Shown here in pieces: positions 19,717 to 29,651 of a stretch of DNA of 64,000 nucleotides (position 1 is the first letter of the stretch; the number at the start of each line of letters is the position of its first letter). Below the pieces are notes generated by a model, which did not search any database, was not told the origin of the DNA, and saw nothing but the letters and a program-made list of their open reading frames with translations. The translations under genes were made by a program, and so were the position numbers. Source of the DNA: Seleniivibrio woodruffii (GTDB taxonomy: Bacteria; Chrysiogenota; Deferribacteres; Deferribacterales; Geovibrionaceae); contig NZ_JAJUIS010000001.1 of NCBI RefSeq assembly GCF_029267515.1, forward strand, positions 186,001 to 250,000. The letters run 5' to 3'.

Positions 19717-20474
19717 CTTTTAACTGCGTATCTTCCGGCAGTTCCGGCAACTGCTATTTCCTTGAACTTGACGACAGAGTTGTATTCGTAGACTGCGGCG
19801 TCACCATGAAGAGCATCCTATCAGCAATCGACATAACCCGTTTTCAGGGTAAAGAGATACAGCTCTTCATAACCCACGAGCACCACGACCATGTGAGCGG
19901 TCTGAAGCCTTTCATAAACAGATTTTCACCTAAAATATTCGCAAGCGAAGGCACGGCGTCCGCACTTTACGGCACGGTCGGAACCACATCCCACATTTAC
20001 GTTCTCGACGGCGGCTGCGAATATGACATAGACGGGGTTTCGGTTATTCCATTCGACATAAACCACGACAGCAACGAGCCTTTCGGCTATCGCATAAACC
20101 TCGGAGAAAAGGTTGTCACCTTCGCAACAGACCTTGGAATTGTATCGAAAGAAGTGGAAAAATTTCTGTGCTGCACAGACGTGCTGGTTCTGGAATCGAA
20201 TTATGAACCGAAACTGCTGGAAGCGGGCAAATATCCCGCATATCTGAAAAAAAGGATAGCGTCACAAAAGGGGCATCTGTCAAACAAGGATGCGGTGAAA
20301 CTTCTCAGCACCATTTGCGATACAGGGCTCGGTAAGGTCTTTCTCGCACATGTCAGCGAGGAGAACAACGACTACGAGCTCCTTGAAAACTATGCGAAAT
20401 ACTGCCGTAAAAACTTCAACATAGAGACCAGCGTCCTGCGCAAAGAGACCCCGCGAACCGGAATACTATTTTAA
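19713..20474 (+). CDS. Metallo-beta-lactamase-fold hydrolase (YycJ/WalJ-like)
   Basis: The ATG at 19713 (MTFNCVSSGSSGNCYFLE) is chosen over the long upstream extension in the track, because that extension lies wholly inside the membrane-protein gene. The 253-residue product has the two-metal motif THEHHDHVSG, then FDINHDSNEPFGY and a later His (LAHVSEENND). The SSGSSGNCY N-terminus is typical of the WalJ/YycJ subgroup, linked to DNA repair and cell-wall control in Firmicutes. Nuclease activity is possible and its pairing with mutS is suggestive. It converges with the CorC-like gene, overlapping by four bases. Confidence 0.88.
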   Translation: MTFNCVSSGSSGNCYFLELDDRVVFVDCGVTMKSILSAIDITRFQGKEIQLFITHEHHDHVSGLKPFINRFSPKIFASEGTASALYGTVGTTSHIYVLDGGCEYDIDGVSVIPFDINHDSNEPFGYRINLGEKVVTFATDLGIVSKEVEKFLCCTDVLVLESNYEPKLLEAGKYPAYLKKRIASQKGHLSNKDAVKLLSTICDTGLGKVFLAHVSEENNDYELLENYAKYCRKNFNIETSVLRKETPRTGILF

Positions 20475-21790
20475 ACGATGTCCTCTTCGTCCTCTGTCTT
20501 AACCTGCACGCGTACCTTTGTAATACGTTTATCCTGCACCTCTTCCGCTGTGAATACAAAATTGTTCCACTCCGCGGTGTCACCCGTAACGGGTATCCTG
20601 TCCAGAAGCCCTGTGACAAAGCCGCCCACTGTGTCAAACTCGTCCACAGGAAATTCAGCCAGAAAGAAGTCACGCAGACGGAACAGATTAAGAGTGCCGT
20701 CCACAACGAATATGTTTCCCCCGCTCTCGGTTATCTCAAGCTCTTCCTCATCATATTCGTCAACTATGCTACCCACTATCTCTTCGAGAAGATCTTCCAC
20801 CGTAACAATACCAGCTGTGCCTCCGTATTCGTCTATTGCGACTGCCATCTGACGTTTGTTTGCCTGCATATCGGTGAAAAGAAGATCCAGCCGTTTCGTC
20901 TCCGGCACAAACATAGGCTCACGCATCATCTCTGACAGCGTGAATCCTGCACCTGTCGGGTTATCCGCAAGGAAGCTGAGTACGTCCTTAGACTGCAAAA
21001 TACCGACAATGTTGTCTATGTTCTCTTTATATATGGGGATACGTGAGTACTGCTCGGTTTTCAGAACCTTTATGGTCTCTTCGAATCCGGCGTCCAATGG
21101 CAGTGCGCATATTTTTATGCGGTGCGTCATGATATCTGCCACGTTCTTGTTGTTGAAATCGAAGATGTTGTTGATCATCTGTTTTTCGCTTTCGTGGATG
21201 GTTCCGCGCTCCTCGCCGACGTCCACCATCATTCTAATCTCCTCTTCAGTGACGTTTTCGTCCTCCTCTTCTGGGTTAACCCCCGCAAGACGTACAAAAA
21301 AATTCGTCGAAAGAGAGAGTAGTTTTACAAAAGGAGCCGTGCTGACATAAAGTACATGCAGAGGTTTCGCAGTCAGCCTGGCTATATATTCCGCCTTTTT
21401 CATGGCAAGGCGCTTAGGCACCAGTTCGCCAAGAACAAGTGTGAAATAGGAAAGAATAAGTGTAATAAATACCATTGAAATGGTTTTCAGCCATTGTTCG
21501 GGTATAGCCGGAAACGTGCTTGCAAAGTAACGCGCCGACCTGTCAGCAAAAGTTTCCGAAGCATAGGCACTGGCAAGAAACCCCGCCAGGGTGATGCCTA
21601 TCTGTATGGTTGCAAGGAACCTGCCCGGTTCTTTCAGAAGCGACTGTATCAATATCGCTTTTTTGTCCCCGCTCTCAGCCTGAATCCTCAGTTTGTTGTC
21701 GTTCAGAGAAATGAGCGCTATTTCCGATGCCGCAAAAAATGCGTTCAGAAGTATAAGAAACACAAGAAAGGTCAGTTCCGTTATCAACAC
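20471..21790 (-). CDS. CNNM/CorC-type membrane protein (DUF21-CBS-CBS-CorC_HlyC)
   Basis: 439 residues. The DUF21/CNNM membrane region comprises four helices and starts LVFLILLNAFFAASEIALIS. Two CBS domains follow (about 200-330; MTHRIKICALPLD and MREPMFVPETKRLD). The C-terminal CorC_HlyC domain contains AIDEYGGTAGIVTVEDLLEE. Proteins of this class are implicated in magnesium or cobalt efflux and are often mislabelled hemolysins. The gene lies beyond a terminator that ends glmS, so it should have its own promoter. Confidence 0.93.
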   Translation of the reverse strand: MLITELTFLVFLILLNAFFAASEIALISLNDNKLRIQAESGDKKAILIQSLLKEPGRFLATIQIGITLAGFLASAYASETFADRSARYFASTFPAIPEQWLKTISMVFITLILSYFTLVLGELVPKRLAMKKAEYIARLTAKPLHVLYVSTAPFVKLLSLSTNFFVRLAGVNPEEEDENVTEEEIRMMVDVGEERGTIHESEKQMINNIFDFNNKNVADIMTHRIKICALPLDAGFEETIKVLKTEQYSRIPIYKENIDNIVGILQSKDVLSFLADNPTGAGFTLSEMMREPMFVPETKRLDLLFTDMQANKRQMAVAIDEYGGTAGIVTVEDLLEEIVGSIVDEYDEEELEITESGGNIFVVDGTLNLFRLRDFFLAEFPVDEFDTVGGFVTGLLDRIPVTGDTAEWNNFVFTAEEVQDKRITKVRVQVKTEDEEDIV

Positions 21791-21806
21791 TGTCTCCTTT
21801 TATTAT

Positions 21807-21832
21807 TAAAAAGAAGGCGGCACAGAGCCGCC
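21807..21832 (-). terminator. Rho-independent terminator of glmS
   Basis: Read on the minus strand: GGCGGC-TCTGT-GCCGCC followed by TTCTTTTT, eight bases after the glmS stop. Confidence 0.88.
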
Positions 21833-21839
21833 CCGTAAA

Positions 21840-23663
21840 CTATTCTACTGTAACCGATTTCGCGAGGTTCCGCGGCTGGTCAACGTCAAGTCCCAGAAGA
21901 CTCGCCACATAATACGAGAATATCTGTGTAACGACAACCGCTGGGAAAACGGAGAGTTCATCCGCAATAGCGGGTATCTCTATCTTGTGGTCAGCCAGCT
22001 TATCAAGTCCCGTATCGCCCTCTGTCACAACGGCGATAACGATTCCATCTCTGGATTTAACCTCCTGAACGTTAGACGCTATCTTTTCGTAAACTGCTGA
22101 CTGAGGGCATATCATAAACACAGGAAGATTTTCGTCTATCAGTGCTATGGGACCGTGTTTCATCTCGCCCGCCGGATAACCTTCCGCGTGGATATAGGAT
22201 ATCTCTTTGAGTTTCAGAGCACCCTCAAGGGCTATGGGATAGTTAACGTTTCTGCCCAGATAGAGAAAATCTTTGGCATCCTTAAACTTTTTGGCAAGAG
22301 ACAGAATATAGTCTTCCTGTTTCAGCACCTTTTCTATGGTTTCGGGAACTCTCACAAGCTCCTGAAGATAATGTCTTATCTGCTCCGGCGTAAGCGTCTT
22401 TTTGGTCTGTGCAAGCTGGAGCGCGAACAGAAAGAGGCTCGCCACCTGAGTTGTGAACGCTTTTGTCGATGCTACGCCTATTTCCGGTCCCGCATGGGTG
22501 TAAACAGTGCTGTCCGCCTCGCGGGAAACGGTTGAACCCACCACGTTGCAAACCGCCGCCACAGCAGCCCCCATTTTCTTTGCTATGCGCATGGCGGAAA
22601 GTGTATCCGCTGTTTCTCCGGACTGGGTTATGGCGACGAAGAGTGTCTTGTCGTCAATCACGAGATCCCTGTAGCGGAACTCTGAAGCTATATCCACCTC
22701 GACTGGTATCTTCGCGAACTTCTCTATATAGAACTTGCCGATAAGACCTGCGTGCCAGCTTGTTCCGCACGCAACTATCACTATTCGGTTGAAGCTGTTT
22801 ATCCTGTCCTGTATCCCCTCAAGCAGTTCGTTTCCGATGGTTCCGCTTTCAAGGCTGAACTTACCCCGTATGGTGTCTATGATGGCTCTGGGCTGTTCGT
22901 GTATCTCTTTCTGCATAAAGTGGCTGTATCCGGCCTTCTCTGCCATCACAGGGTTCCAGTCAATAACCTTTATCTCTCTTGTTACAGGGTTGTCGTTACT
23001 GTCGTAAATCCGGTATCCGTCCTTTTTCAGACAGGCAACATCTCCGTCCTCCATGAATATGAAGCGGCGGGTATGTGACAGCACGGCAGGGATATCGCTT
23101 GCGGCGAACATCTCACCGTCGCCAACGCCTATTACAAGTGGGCTGTCCTTCCTTGCGATGATTATTTTGTCAGGTTCCTTCTCGCTGATTATAGCGAGAC
23201 CGTAAGAGCCGTGCACCTGTTTCAGTGTTTTCTGAACACTTTTCAGCAAATTGCCTTCATAGTTGTCATGAATCAGGTGGGCAACCACCTCCGTATCGGT
23301 TTCGGATGCGAATGAATATCCTTTATCCAACAGAAACTTTTTTAGTTCCAGATAGTTTTCAATGATACCGTTGTGGACAACAGTAAGCTCGTTTGACCTG
23401 TGGGGATGGGCGTTCTCAAAAGAGGGTTTGCCGTGTGTAGCCCAGCGGGTGTGACCTATGCCGAGTTTAGCCGTAAAACGTTTTTCAGCTATCTGATTTT
23501 TCAGGTTTATCAGCTTGCCGACACTGCGCTCGATCTCAATGCCTTCTGCTTCCATCAGGGCAAGCCCTGCGGAGTCGTATCCTCTGTATTCCAGCTTTGT
23601 GAGACCTTCGACAAGTATATGTGATGCTGTCTGTTCGCCTATATATCCGACAATTCCGCACAT
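21840..23663 (-). CDS. glmS: Glutamine--fructose-6-phosphate aminotransferase (isomerizing)
   Basis: The start is moved from the TTG at 23672 to the ATG at 23663 so that Met is followed by the catalytic cysteine (MCGIVGYIGE), as needed for an N-terminal Ntn hydrolase. The 607-residue protein has the glutaminase domain (GHTRWATHGKPS, VVHNGIIENY) and two SIS domains (ACGTSWHAG, TQSGETADT, and the C-terminal DQPRNLAKSVTVE). It makes glucosamine-6-phosphate, the first step to UDP-GlcNAc. glmU lies immediately upstream with one base between stop and start, so the two are translationally linked. Confidence 0.98.
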   Translation of the reverse strand: MCGIVGYIGEQTASHILVEGLTKLEYRGYDSAGLALMEAEGIEIERSVGKLINLKNQIAEKRFTAKLGIGHTRWATHGKPSFENAHPHRSNELTVVHNGIIENYLELKKFLLDKGYSFASETDTEVVAHLIHDNYEGNLLKSVQKTLKQVHGSYGLAIISEKEPDKIIIARKDSPLVIGVGDGEMFAASDIPAVLSHTRRFIFMEDGDVACLKKDGYRIYDSNDNPVTREIKVIDWNPVMAEKAGYSHFMQKEIHEQPRAIIDTIRGKFSLESGTIGNELLEGIQDRINSFNRIVIVACGTSWHAGLIGKFYIEKFAKIPVEVDIASEFRYRDLVIDDKTLFVAITQSGETADTLSAMRIAKKMGAAVAAVCNVVGSTVSREADSTVYTHAGPEIGVASTKAFTTQVASLFLFALQLAQTKKTLTPEQIRHYLQELVRVPETIEKVLKQEDYILSLAKKFKDAKDFLYLGRNVNYPIALEGALKLKEISYIHAEGYPAGEMKHGPIALIDENLPVFMICPQSAVYEKIASNVQEVKSRDGIVIAVVTEGDTGLDKLADHKIEIPAIADELSVFPAVVVTQIFSYYVASLLGLDVDQPRNLAKSVTVE

Positions 23664-23664
23664 A

Positions 23665-25023
23665 TCATTCAACCCCTTTTTTCTTTTTCCATGCAGAGAC
23701 CCAGCCCTCCATGTTCTGCTGTTTCGCGCGGGTGATGCCCAGCGCGTCGGCGGGAACGTCTTTTGTGATAGTGGAGCCTGCGGCTATGAGCGCGCCCTTG
23801 CCCACCTTAACAGGAGCCACGAGCTGAACGTCGCTCCCCACGAAAACCCCGTCCTCAATTATAGTTTTATATTTACTGTATCCGTCATAGTTGCATGTGA
23901 TGGTTCCGCAGCCGATATTAACGTCTTTTCCTATCTCTGCGTCACCGAGATACGTAAGATGGCTCGACTTGGAACCGATACCCATCTTAGCTTTTTTAAG
24001 CTCTACAAAGTTACCCACCTTATTATCACCTTCAAGCACGCTTCCGGGGCGGAGATGCGCCATGGGTCCGATATGGCTTTCCGCGCCGACGTGGCTTTCA
24101 GTTATGAGGCAGTTCTCTTTGATCTCACAGTTTTCGGCGATAACACTGTCCTTAATGCGTGTTCCGGAATATATCACGCTGCCCCTGCCTATTTTTGTGT
24201 CCCCCTCAAGGAAAACGTTGGGATAGATAACGACGTCGTTGTCTATCTCCACCGTACCGTCACAGTAGAAGGTTTTGGGGTCGAGCAGGGAAACGCCGTT
24301 CATCATATGCTTTTCCGCCAGCCTGTCCCAGAGAACGCGGGATGCTTCCGCAAGCTGAACGCGGTTGTTCACCCCCAGAAACTCGGTCTCGTCCTTGCAA
24401 AGGTGCGCGTATGAACCCTTTTTAACAATATCCGTCAGGTAGTATTCTCCCTGAGCGTTGTTGCAGTCCATCCCCTCAAGCCTCGCCATAAGCTCTTTGC
24501 TGTCGCAGAGATAGATGCCGGTATTTATTTCGTCCTCGCGTTTTTCGTCTTCCGTCGCGTCCTTTTCCTCAACAATCTTTATTACAGAACCGTCGATTCC
24601 GCGGATAACCCTTCCGTATCCGAAAGGATTTTTCACCTTAACGGACATGAACGATATAGGATGTTTTTCCGCCGCTTCAATGAAGTTTTTCAGTGTTTCC
24701 GGTTTAACAAGGGGCATATCACCGCAGAGGATGAGTACCTTTCCGTTAAAACCGCTTATGCTGTCCGCCGCCGCCATCACCGCGTCGCCGGTTCCCCGCT
24801 GTGCTGTCTGAACTGAAAATTCAGCCTTTCCGGCAAGGTGTTTCTGAACAAGTTCCGCCCCGTTGCCGATGACAACGTTGATACGCTCCGCTCCAAGCCC
24901 GGAAGCAGCATCAACAACATAGTCTACCATGGGCTTTCCGGCTGCTTTGAATAGTACCTTCGGCGTATCGGACTTCATGCGCGTCCCTTTGCCCGCCGCA
25001 AGGATAAGCACCATAAGATTCAT
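23665..25023 (-). CDS. glmU: Bifunctional UDP-GlcNAc pyrophosphorylase / GlcN-1-P acetyltransferase
   Basis: The 452-residue protein has an N-terminal nucleotidyltransferase (LILAAGKGTRMKSDTPKVL) and a C-terminal left-handed beta-helix of hexapeptide repeats with the acetyltransferase signature (HLTYLGDAEIGKDVNIGCGT). It makes UDP-N-acetylglucosamine for peptidoglycan and lipopolysaccharide. The start could be MNLMVLI or the Met four codons in. The glmU-glmS pair supplies two steps of one pathway. Confidence 0.98.
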   Translation of the reverse strand: MNLMVLILAAGKGTRMKSDTPKVLFKAAGKPMVDYVVDAASGLGAERINVVIGNGAELVQKHLAGKAEFSVQTAQRGTGDAVMAAADSISGFNGKVLILCGDMPLVKPETLKNFIEAAEKHPISFMSVKVKNPFGYGRVIRGIDGSVIKIVEEKDATEDEKREDEINTGIYLCDSKELMARLEGMDCNNAQGEYYLTDIVKKGSYAHLCKDETEFLGVNNRVQLAEASRVLWDRLAEKHMMNGVSLLDPKTFYCDGTVEIDNDVVIYPNVFLEGDTKIGRGSVIYSGTRIKDSVIAENCEIKENCLITESHVGAESHIGPMAHLRPGSVLEGDNKVGNFVELKKAKMGIGSKSSHLTYLGDAEIGKDVNIGCGTITCNYDGYSKYKTIIEDGVFVGSDVQLVAPVKVGKGALIAAGSTITKDVPADALGITRAKQQNMEGWVSAWKKKKGVE

Positions 25024-25049
25024 AACGTCTCCGATTAAAAAAGTAATCT

Positions 25050-26843
25050 TTAATTACCGTTAAATTGTTTAATGTAAGAGGTTATACCCTGATATATACC
25101 TTTTGCAATCTCTTTTCTGTAGCTGTCTTTGGTAAGATTGTCAGCCTCATCCTGGTTCGAAACGAAACCGCATTCAACCAGTATCGAGGGCATCATCGCA
25201 CCCACAAGAACATAGAACGGAGCCTGCTTGACGCCGAGGTTATATCGGCTGTCGGTATAAAGACCGGTATGAAGATTTTTCTGAACGAAAGACGCAAGCT
25301 GGAGCGATTCCTCCAGTTTGGAGTTCATCATCAGATCTTTCAGGATACCCTGAAGATCCGACATGGACTTCTGTGTCGTCTGGTTTTCCAGAGCGGCAAC
25401 AGCAAGCGCCCTCTTGTCGTTTGTTACGTTCAGAACGTAGGTTTCAACGCCTCTCGCGGTTTTGTTCGGTGCAGCGTTGATGTGGACTGAAACGAAGAGA
25501 TCCGCCTTTTTCCTGTTGGCGAAAGCCGTTCTCTCTTCAAGGGGGATGAAAACGTCGGTGTTTCTCGTCATGTATACGTCAATATTCGGATAAGACTCTT
25601 TGATAAGAGCATAAAGCTCTTTTCCTATGTCAAGGACGACATCTTTCTCTTTAACCCCGTAATAACTGGCGCCGGGGTCTTTCCCTCCGTGTCCGGGGTC
25701 GATAACGATACTTCTGATTTTAAGCCCGAAAACGCTGGCAAGTGTCGCGGAACTGCCTGTTCCCTTGATTGAAGGAACAGGGGACGATGAAGCCACCTCC
25801 GTTTTAACAGGGGCTTTGGGTTCCTGCTGATGTTTCGGGCTGCCGACTGCGTTGCTCACATCGATAACAAGTCTGTCAGGATCAGGCATGGCAAAAACTG
25901 TGAAGTCCTGAACGTTGTCGCTGTCCAGAACAACCCTTGCAACGCCTGGTCTGTTGTATGCCCAGCGGAGCGAGCGCAGAAGACCGTCTTTTATCTCTAT
26001 GTCCTGCGGTATCTCCGGAGATACCACAACGTTATTAAGGTCTATGAAAAGCCGCGGAGGTTTCTGTATGGACGGGTCAGCTTTCAGCCAGTGCTGGTCG
26101 TAGTCTATCTTTCCCGAAAGATCCATAACGACGCGGGTATAATCGGGCGTTGTGAAATATCTTATACGTTTTATGGCAATTCTGCCGTCGATGGATTTAA
26201 CAGATGAATTTGGGTCTCCGAAGCTGGTCTGCCTGTTTGATGCCTGCGCCTTATCCGCCGTGTCCTCTTCTGCTTTAGGCTGATAGGCAACAGTTTCCGT
26301 TCTTACAGGTGCTTTGGGTTTAAGCTCCGGTCTCTTGGGTTTGTCGGAAGGAGTTCTGGATGCGAACAGGCTGTCTATCTCGCCCAGCTTCGATCTCGCC
26401 TCTGCCGCATCTTCGGATTTAGGGAATTTCGCAACCAGTTTGCGCAGCATATATTGTGACGAAGGATAATCTTTCTGCTGTTCGTAAATTTTTGCTGATT
26501 GAAGATACGCTTTTGATGCCAGCGGGGTGTCGTAGTTGCCTGAAAGTATCCTGAAATATCGCAGAGCCTTGAGCAGGTCGTCCCTTGAACCGAATCTTGT
26601 ATAGCTGCGGTAATAGGTCTGGGCTGCGTAATTCAGCGAATCATCACCCAGTTCCGCCTTTGGCGCAGATGCGTACAGCTTATAAAACTTATCGGCTACA
26701 ATGAGATAGGAACGCCTTGTAACTTTGTCGGAGTGCTCAATATAGTCAAAATCTCTTTTCGCAGAGTTATATTCATCGATGTCGCCCGCAAAAAGGGAGA
26801 GGCATGTCACAGCAAGCAGAAGCGCAATTAACAGTTTTTTCAT
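25050..26843 (-). CDS. N-acetylmuramoyl-L-alanine amidase with AMIN domain
   Basis: 597 residues. A signal peptide (about 1-19, ending LSLFAGD) is followed by a TPR-like helical region (20-155), a Pro/Lys-rich linker and an AMIN domain (about 220-335, with DYTRVVMDLSG and GVARVVLDSDN). The C-terminal Amidase_3 catalytic domain carries VIDPGHGGKDPGA, VHINAA and ILVECGFVSN, the zinc ligands and catalytic Glu. It should cut septal peptidoglycan in the periplasm, like AmiC. The N-terminal TPR-like extension is longer than in E. coli AmiC. It abuts uvrA with no gap. Confidence 0.94.
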   Translation of the reverse strand: MKKLLIALLLAVTCLSLFAGDIDEYNSAKRDFDYIEHSDKVTRRSYLIVADKFYKLYASAPKAELGDDSLNYAAQTYYRSYTRFGSRDDLLKALRYFRILSGNYDTPLASKAYLQSAKIYEQQKDYPSSQYMLRKLVAKFPKSEDAAEARSKLGEIDSLFASRTPSDKPKRPELKPKAPVRTETVAYQPKAEEDTADKAQASNRQTSFGDPNSSVKSIDGRIAIKRIRYFTTPDYTRVVMDLSGKIDYDQHWLKADPSIQKPPRLFIDLNNVVVSPEIPQDIEIKDGLLRSLRWAYNRPGVARVVLDSDNVQDFTVFAMPDPDRLVIDVSNAVGSPKHQQEPKAPVKTEVASSSPVPSIKGTGSSATLASVFGLKIRSIVIDPGHGGKDPGASYYGVKEKDVVLDIGKELYALIKESYPNIDVYMTRNTDVFIPLEERTAFANRKKADLFVSVHINAAPNKTARGVETYVLNVTNDKRALAVAALENQTTQKSMSDLQGILKDLMMNSKLEESLQLASFVQKNLHTGLYTDSRYNLGVKQAPFYVLVGAMMPSILVECGFVSNQDEADNLTKDSYRKEIAKGIYQGITSYIKQFNGN

Positions 26844-29651
26844 TTACAACAGTTTTCCCTTCAGATATTTGCCCGTGTAGGACTGTTTACATTTGACACA
26901 GTCTTCCGGTGTCCCCTCGAAGATGATCTCGCCCCCGCCTACCCCGCCTTCGGGACCGAGGTCGATTATATGGTCGGCACATTTTATGACGTCGAGGTTA
27001 TGCTCAATAATTATAACAGTGTTGCCGCTCTCCGTAAGCCTTCTGAAAATACCGATAAGTTTGTTTATATCGTCGAAATGAAGCCCTGTGGTGGGTTCGT
27101 CGAAAATATAGACAGTTTTACCGGTCGGTTTTTTCATAAGCTCCTTAGAGAGCTTAACCCGCTGCGCCTCGCCCCCTGAAAGGGTGGTCGCGGGCTGTCC
27201 GAGTTTAATATAGCCCAGACCGACGTCTTTTAAAACCGAAAGTTTATTACATAACTTCGGAATATTTTCGAAAAACTCAAATGCCTGATTGACGGTCATG
27301 TCCAGAACGTCGGCAATACTCTTGCCTTTATACTTTATATCCAGCGTATCGCGGTTGTATCTAGCTCCGTGGCAGGAATCGCATTTTACGTACATATCCG
27401 GCAGAAAGTGCATCTCTATTTTGATGTATCCCTCGCCCTGACAGGTTTCGCAGCGTCCCGATTTAACGTTGAAGCTGAAACGCCCTATTTTATATCCGCG
27501 CAGTTTCGCGTCCGGAGTCATGGCAAACAGCTCGCGGATATCGGAAAAAAGACTTGTATACGTGGACGGGTTCGATCTCGGTGTTCTGCCTATGGGAGAC
27601 TGGTCTATATCTATAACCTTATCAAGATGCTCAGTGCCTGTGATGCTGCCGAAAGCTCCGGTCTTCATGTTCGTTCCGAGCAGGCTTTTTTTCAGTGCCG
27701 CCTGAAGAGTATCCATTATCAGCGTTGATTTGCCTGAACCGGAAACACCCGTAACACAGACCATAAGTCCCAGCGGGATCTTAACGCTGACGTCCCGGAG
27801 GTTGTGTTCTGTGGCGTTTTTAAGCTCTATATATCTTCCGTCGGACTTTTTGCGCACAGCCGGAACCTCTATGACTCTGCGTCCGGACATATACATGCCA
27901 GTCAGCGATGTCTCGCTGTGCCTCAGCAGTTCGGGATGACCGATAAAAACCACCTCGCCGCCCTTTCTTCCGGCACCGGGTCCCATATCTATAACGAAAT
28001 CGCTGGCGTTTATAGTGTCTTCGTCATGCTCGACGACGATAACCGAGTTGCCTATGTCGCGCAGGTTTTTCAGGGTTTCTATAAGCATATCGTTATCTCG
28101 CTGGTGCAGACCGATGCTCGGTTCGTCAAGGACGTAAAGCACCCCCGTAAGCCCCGAACCTATCTGGGTTGCGAGCCTGATACGCTGCGCCTCTCCGCCG
28201 GAAAGGGTGGCTGACTTTCGCTCAATGGTTATATAGTTCAGACCGACATCGTTAAGAAACGCCAGTCTGCGTTTTATCTCCGTGATTATCTTATCCGCAA
28301 CTTCTTTTATAAAGCCGTCAAACTCAAGAACGGAGAAGAAATCCAGAGCCTCTTTAACGTTCATTGCGGAGACTTCGGCAATGTTCAACCCGCCGATTCG
28401 AACCGCAAGGCTTGTTTTTTTAAGCCTGCTGCCGTGACAGGAAGGACACTCCTGTGCCGACATGAACTGCTTGGCGAATTCCTTGTCTGCCATGGTTCCG
28501 GTATACAGCTTCTCTTTAAGATAGCCGAATACCCCTGTAAAACGTTTTTCATAGGGAATTTTTTTATCACCCTTAAAGGTGTACAGTTTGACAGGCTCCT
28601 CCATACCGTTCAGAAGGATATCCTGATGTTTCCTGTCGAGTGTGCCGAAAGGCTTGTTCATATCTATCCCGAACTGTTCGGAAAGCGCCACAAGCGTATT
28701 GTAATAATGGAAGTTATCGAACTGTTCCCATGGTTTCAGAGCGCCTTCGCGGACACTGAGTTTCGGGTCGGGAACTATGGCGTCGGTATCGAAAACCTGC
28801 ATTTCCCCCAGTCCCTCACATTCGGGGCAGGCACCGAAAGGGTTGTTGAACGAGAAACTTCTCGGTTCCACTTCTTCGATGCTTATGTCGCAGTCGGGAC
28901 AGGTGAAATTCTGTGAATAAAGGGTCACGCCGTCTTCTTCGGCAACTTCGCAGAGCCCTTCGCCAAGACGGAGCGCCGTCTCCACAGAGTCCGTGAGCCT
29001 GCGCTTTATGCCCTCTTTTATTTTGAGCCTGTCTATGACAACGGAGATGCTGTGCTTAACGTTCCTGTCCAGTTCGATAGGCTCTTCCAGCCTTTTCATC
29101 TCACCGTCAACGTATGCGCGGACATAACCGTCTTTCAGCAGTTTTTCGAAGAGTTTTTTGTATTCGCCCTTTTTCCCACGGACAACGGGTGCCATAAGCT
29201 CCGCCTTCGCGTCCTCGCCGAGAGCCATTATCCTGTCCACTATCTGCTGTACGGAATAGCTTGCAACCTCACGTCCGCAGCTATAGCAGTGCACCTTGCC
29301 CGCCCTTGCCCAGAGCAGACGCATGTAGTCGTAAATTTCCGTTATGGTGCCGACAGTTGAGCGCGGGTTGCGGCTGATGGATTTCTGTTCGATACTGATT
29401 GCGGGCGACAGGAAATCAATTGAATCCACATCCGGTTTTTCCATAAGTTCCAGAAACTGGCGGGCGTATGCGGAAAGAGATTCCACATAGCGTCTCTGAC
29501 CCTCTGCGTATAGAGTGTCAAAGGCGAGAGTGGATTTTCCGGAACCGGAAACACCCGTTATAACCACCAGCCTGTTTTTCGGAATATTCAGATTGATATT
29601 CTTTAGATTATGCTGCCTTGCACCTTTGATAATTATATGGTCATTCATCAT
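26844..29651 (-). CDS. uvrA: Excinuclease ABC subunit A
   Basis: 935 residues, the usual UvrA length. Two ABC ATPase halves each have a Walker A (GVSGSGKSTLAFDTL and GVSGSGKSTLIMDTL) and signature (LSGGEAQRIRLAT and LSGGEAQRVKLSK). Zinc modules CPDCDISIEE...CPEC and CETCQGEGYI...CDSC are complete. It detects DNA lesions and loads UvrB in nucleotide excision repair. The start overlaps the end of the FapA-like gene by 11 bases. uvrB and uvrC are not in the window. Confidence 0.98.
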   Translation of the reverse strand: MMNDHIIIKGARQHNLKNINLNIPKNRLVVITGVSGSGKSTLAFDTLYAEGQRRYVESLSAYARQFLELMEKPDVDSIDFLSPAISIEQKSISRNPRSTVGTITEIYDYMRLLWARAGKVHCYSCGREVASYSVQQIVDRIMALGEDAKAELMAPVVRGKKGEYKKLFEKLLKDGYVRAYVDGEMKRLEEPIELDRNVKHSISVVIDRLKIKEGIKRRLTDSVETALRLGEGLCEVAEEDGVTLYSQNFTCPDCDISIEEVEPRSFSFNNPFGACPECEGLGEMQVFDTDAIVPDPKLSVREGALKPWEQFDNFHYYNTLVALSEQFGIDMNKPFGTLDRKHQDILLNGMEEPVKLYTFKGDKKIPYEKRFTGVFGYLKEKLYTGTMADKEFAKQFMSAQECPSCHGSRLKKTSLAVRIGGLNIAEVSAMNVKEALDFFSVLEFDGFIKEVADKIITEIKRRLAFLNDVGLNYITIERKSATLSGGEAQRIRLATQIGSGLTGVLYVLDEPSIGLHQRDNDMLIETLKNLRDIGNSVIVVEHDEDTINASDFVIDMGPGAGRKGGEVVFIGHPELLRHSETSLTGMYMSGRRVIEVPAVRKKSDGRYIELKNATEHNLRDVSVKIPLGLMVCVTGVSGSGKSTLIMDTLQAALKKSLLGTNMKTGAFGSITGTEHLDKVIDIDQSPIGRTPRSNPSTYTSLFSDIRELFAMTPDAKLRGYKIGRFSFNVKSGRCETCQGEGYIKIEMHFLPDMYVKCDSCHGARYNRDTLDIKYKGKSIADVLDMTVNQAFEFFENIPKLCNKLSVLKDVGLGYIKLGQPATTLSGGEAQRVKLSKELMKKPTGKTVYIFDEPTTGLHFDDINKLIGIFRRLTESGNTVIIIEHNLDVIKCADHIIDLGPEGGVGGGEIIFEGTPEDCVKCKQSYTGKYLKGKLL

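Noticed and set aside
19518-20474. 318-aa version of the metallo-beta-lactamase-fold protein
   Set aside because: The first 65 codons lie inside the membrane-protein gene in another frame; the conserved N-terminus begins at ATG 19713.
23663-23672. TTG start giving MNDMCGIVGY for GlmS
   Set aside because: Ntn-type glutaminases need Cys as residue 1 after Met removal, so MCGIVGY is the correct N-terminus.
23515-24414. 299-aa plus-strand ORF
   Set aside because: Antisense shadow of glmS/glmU with no ribosome-binding site and atypical composition.
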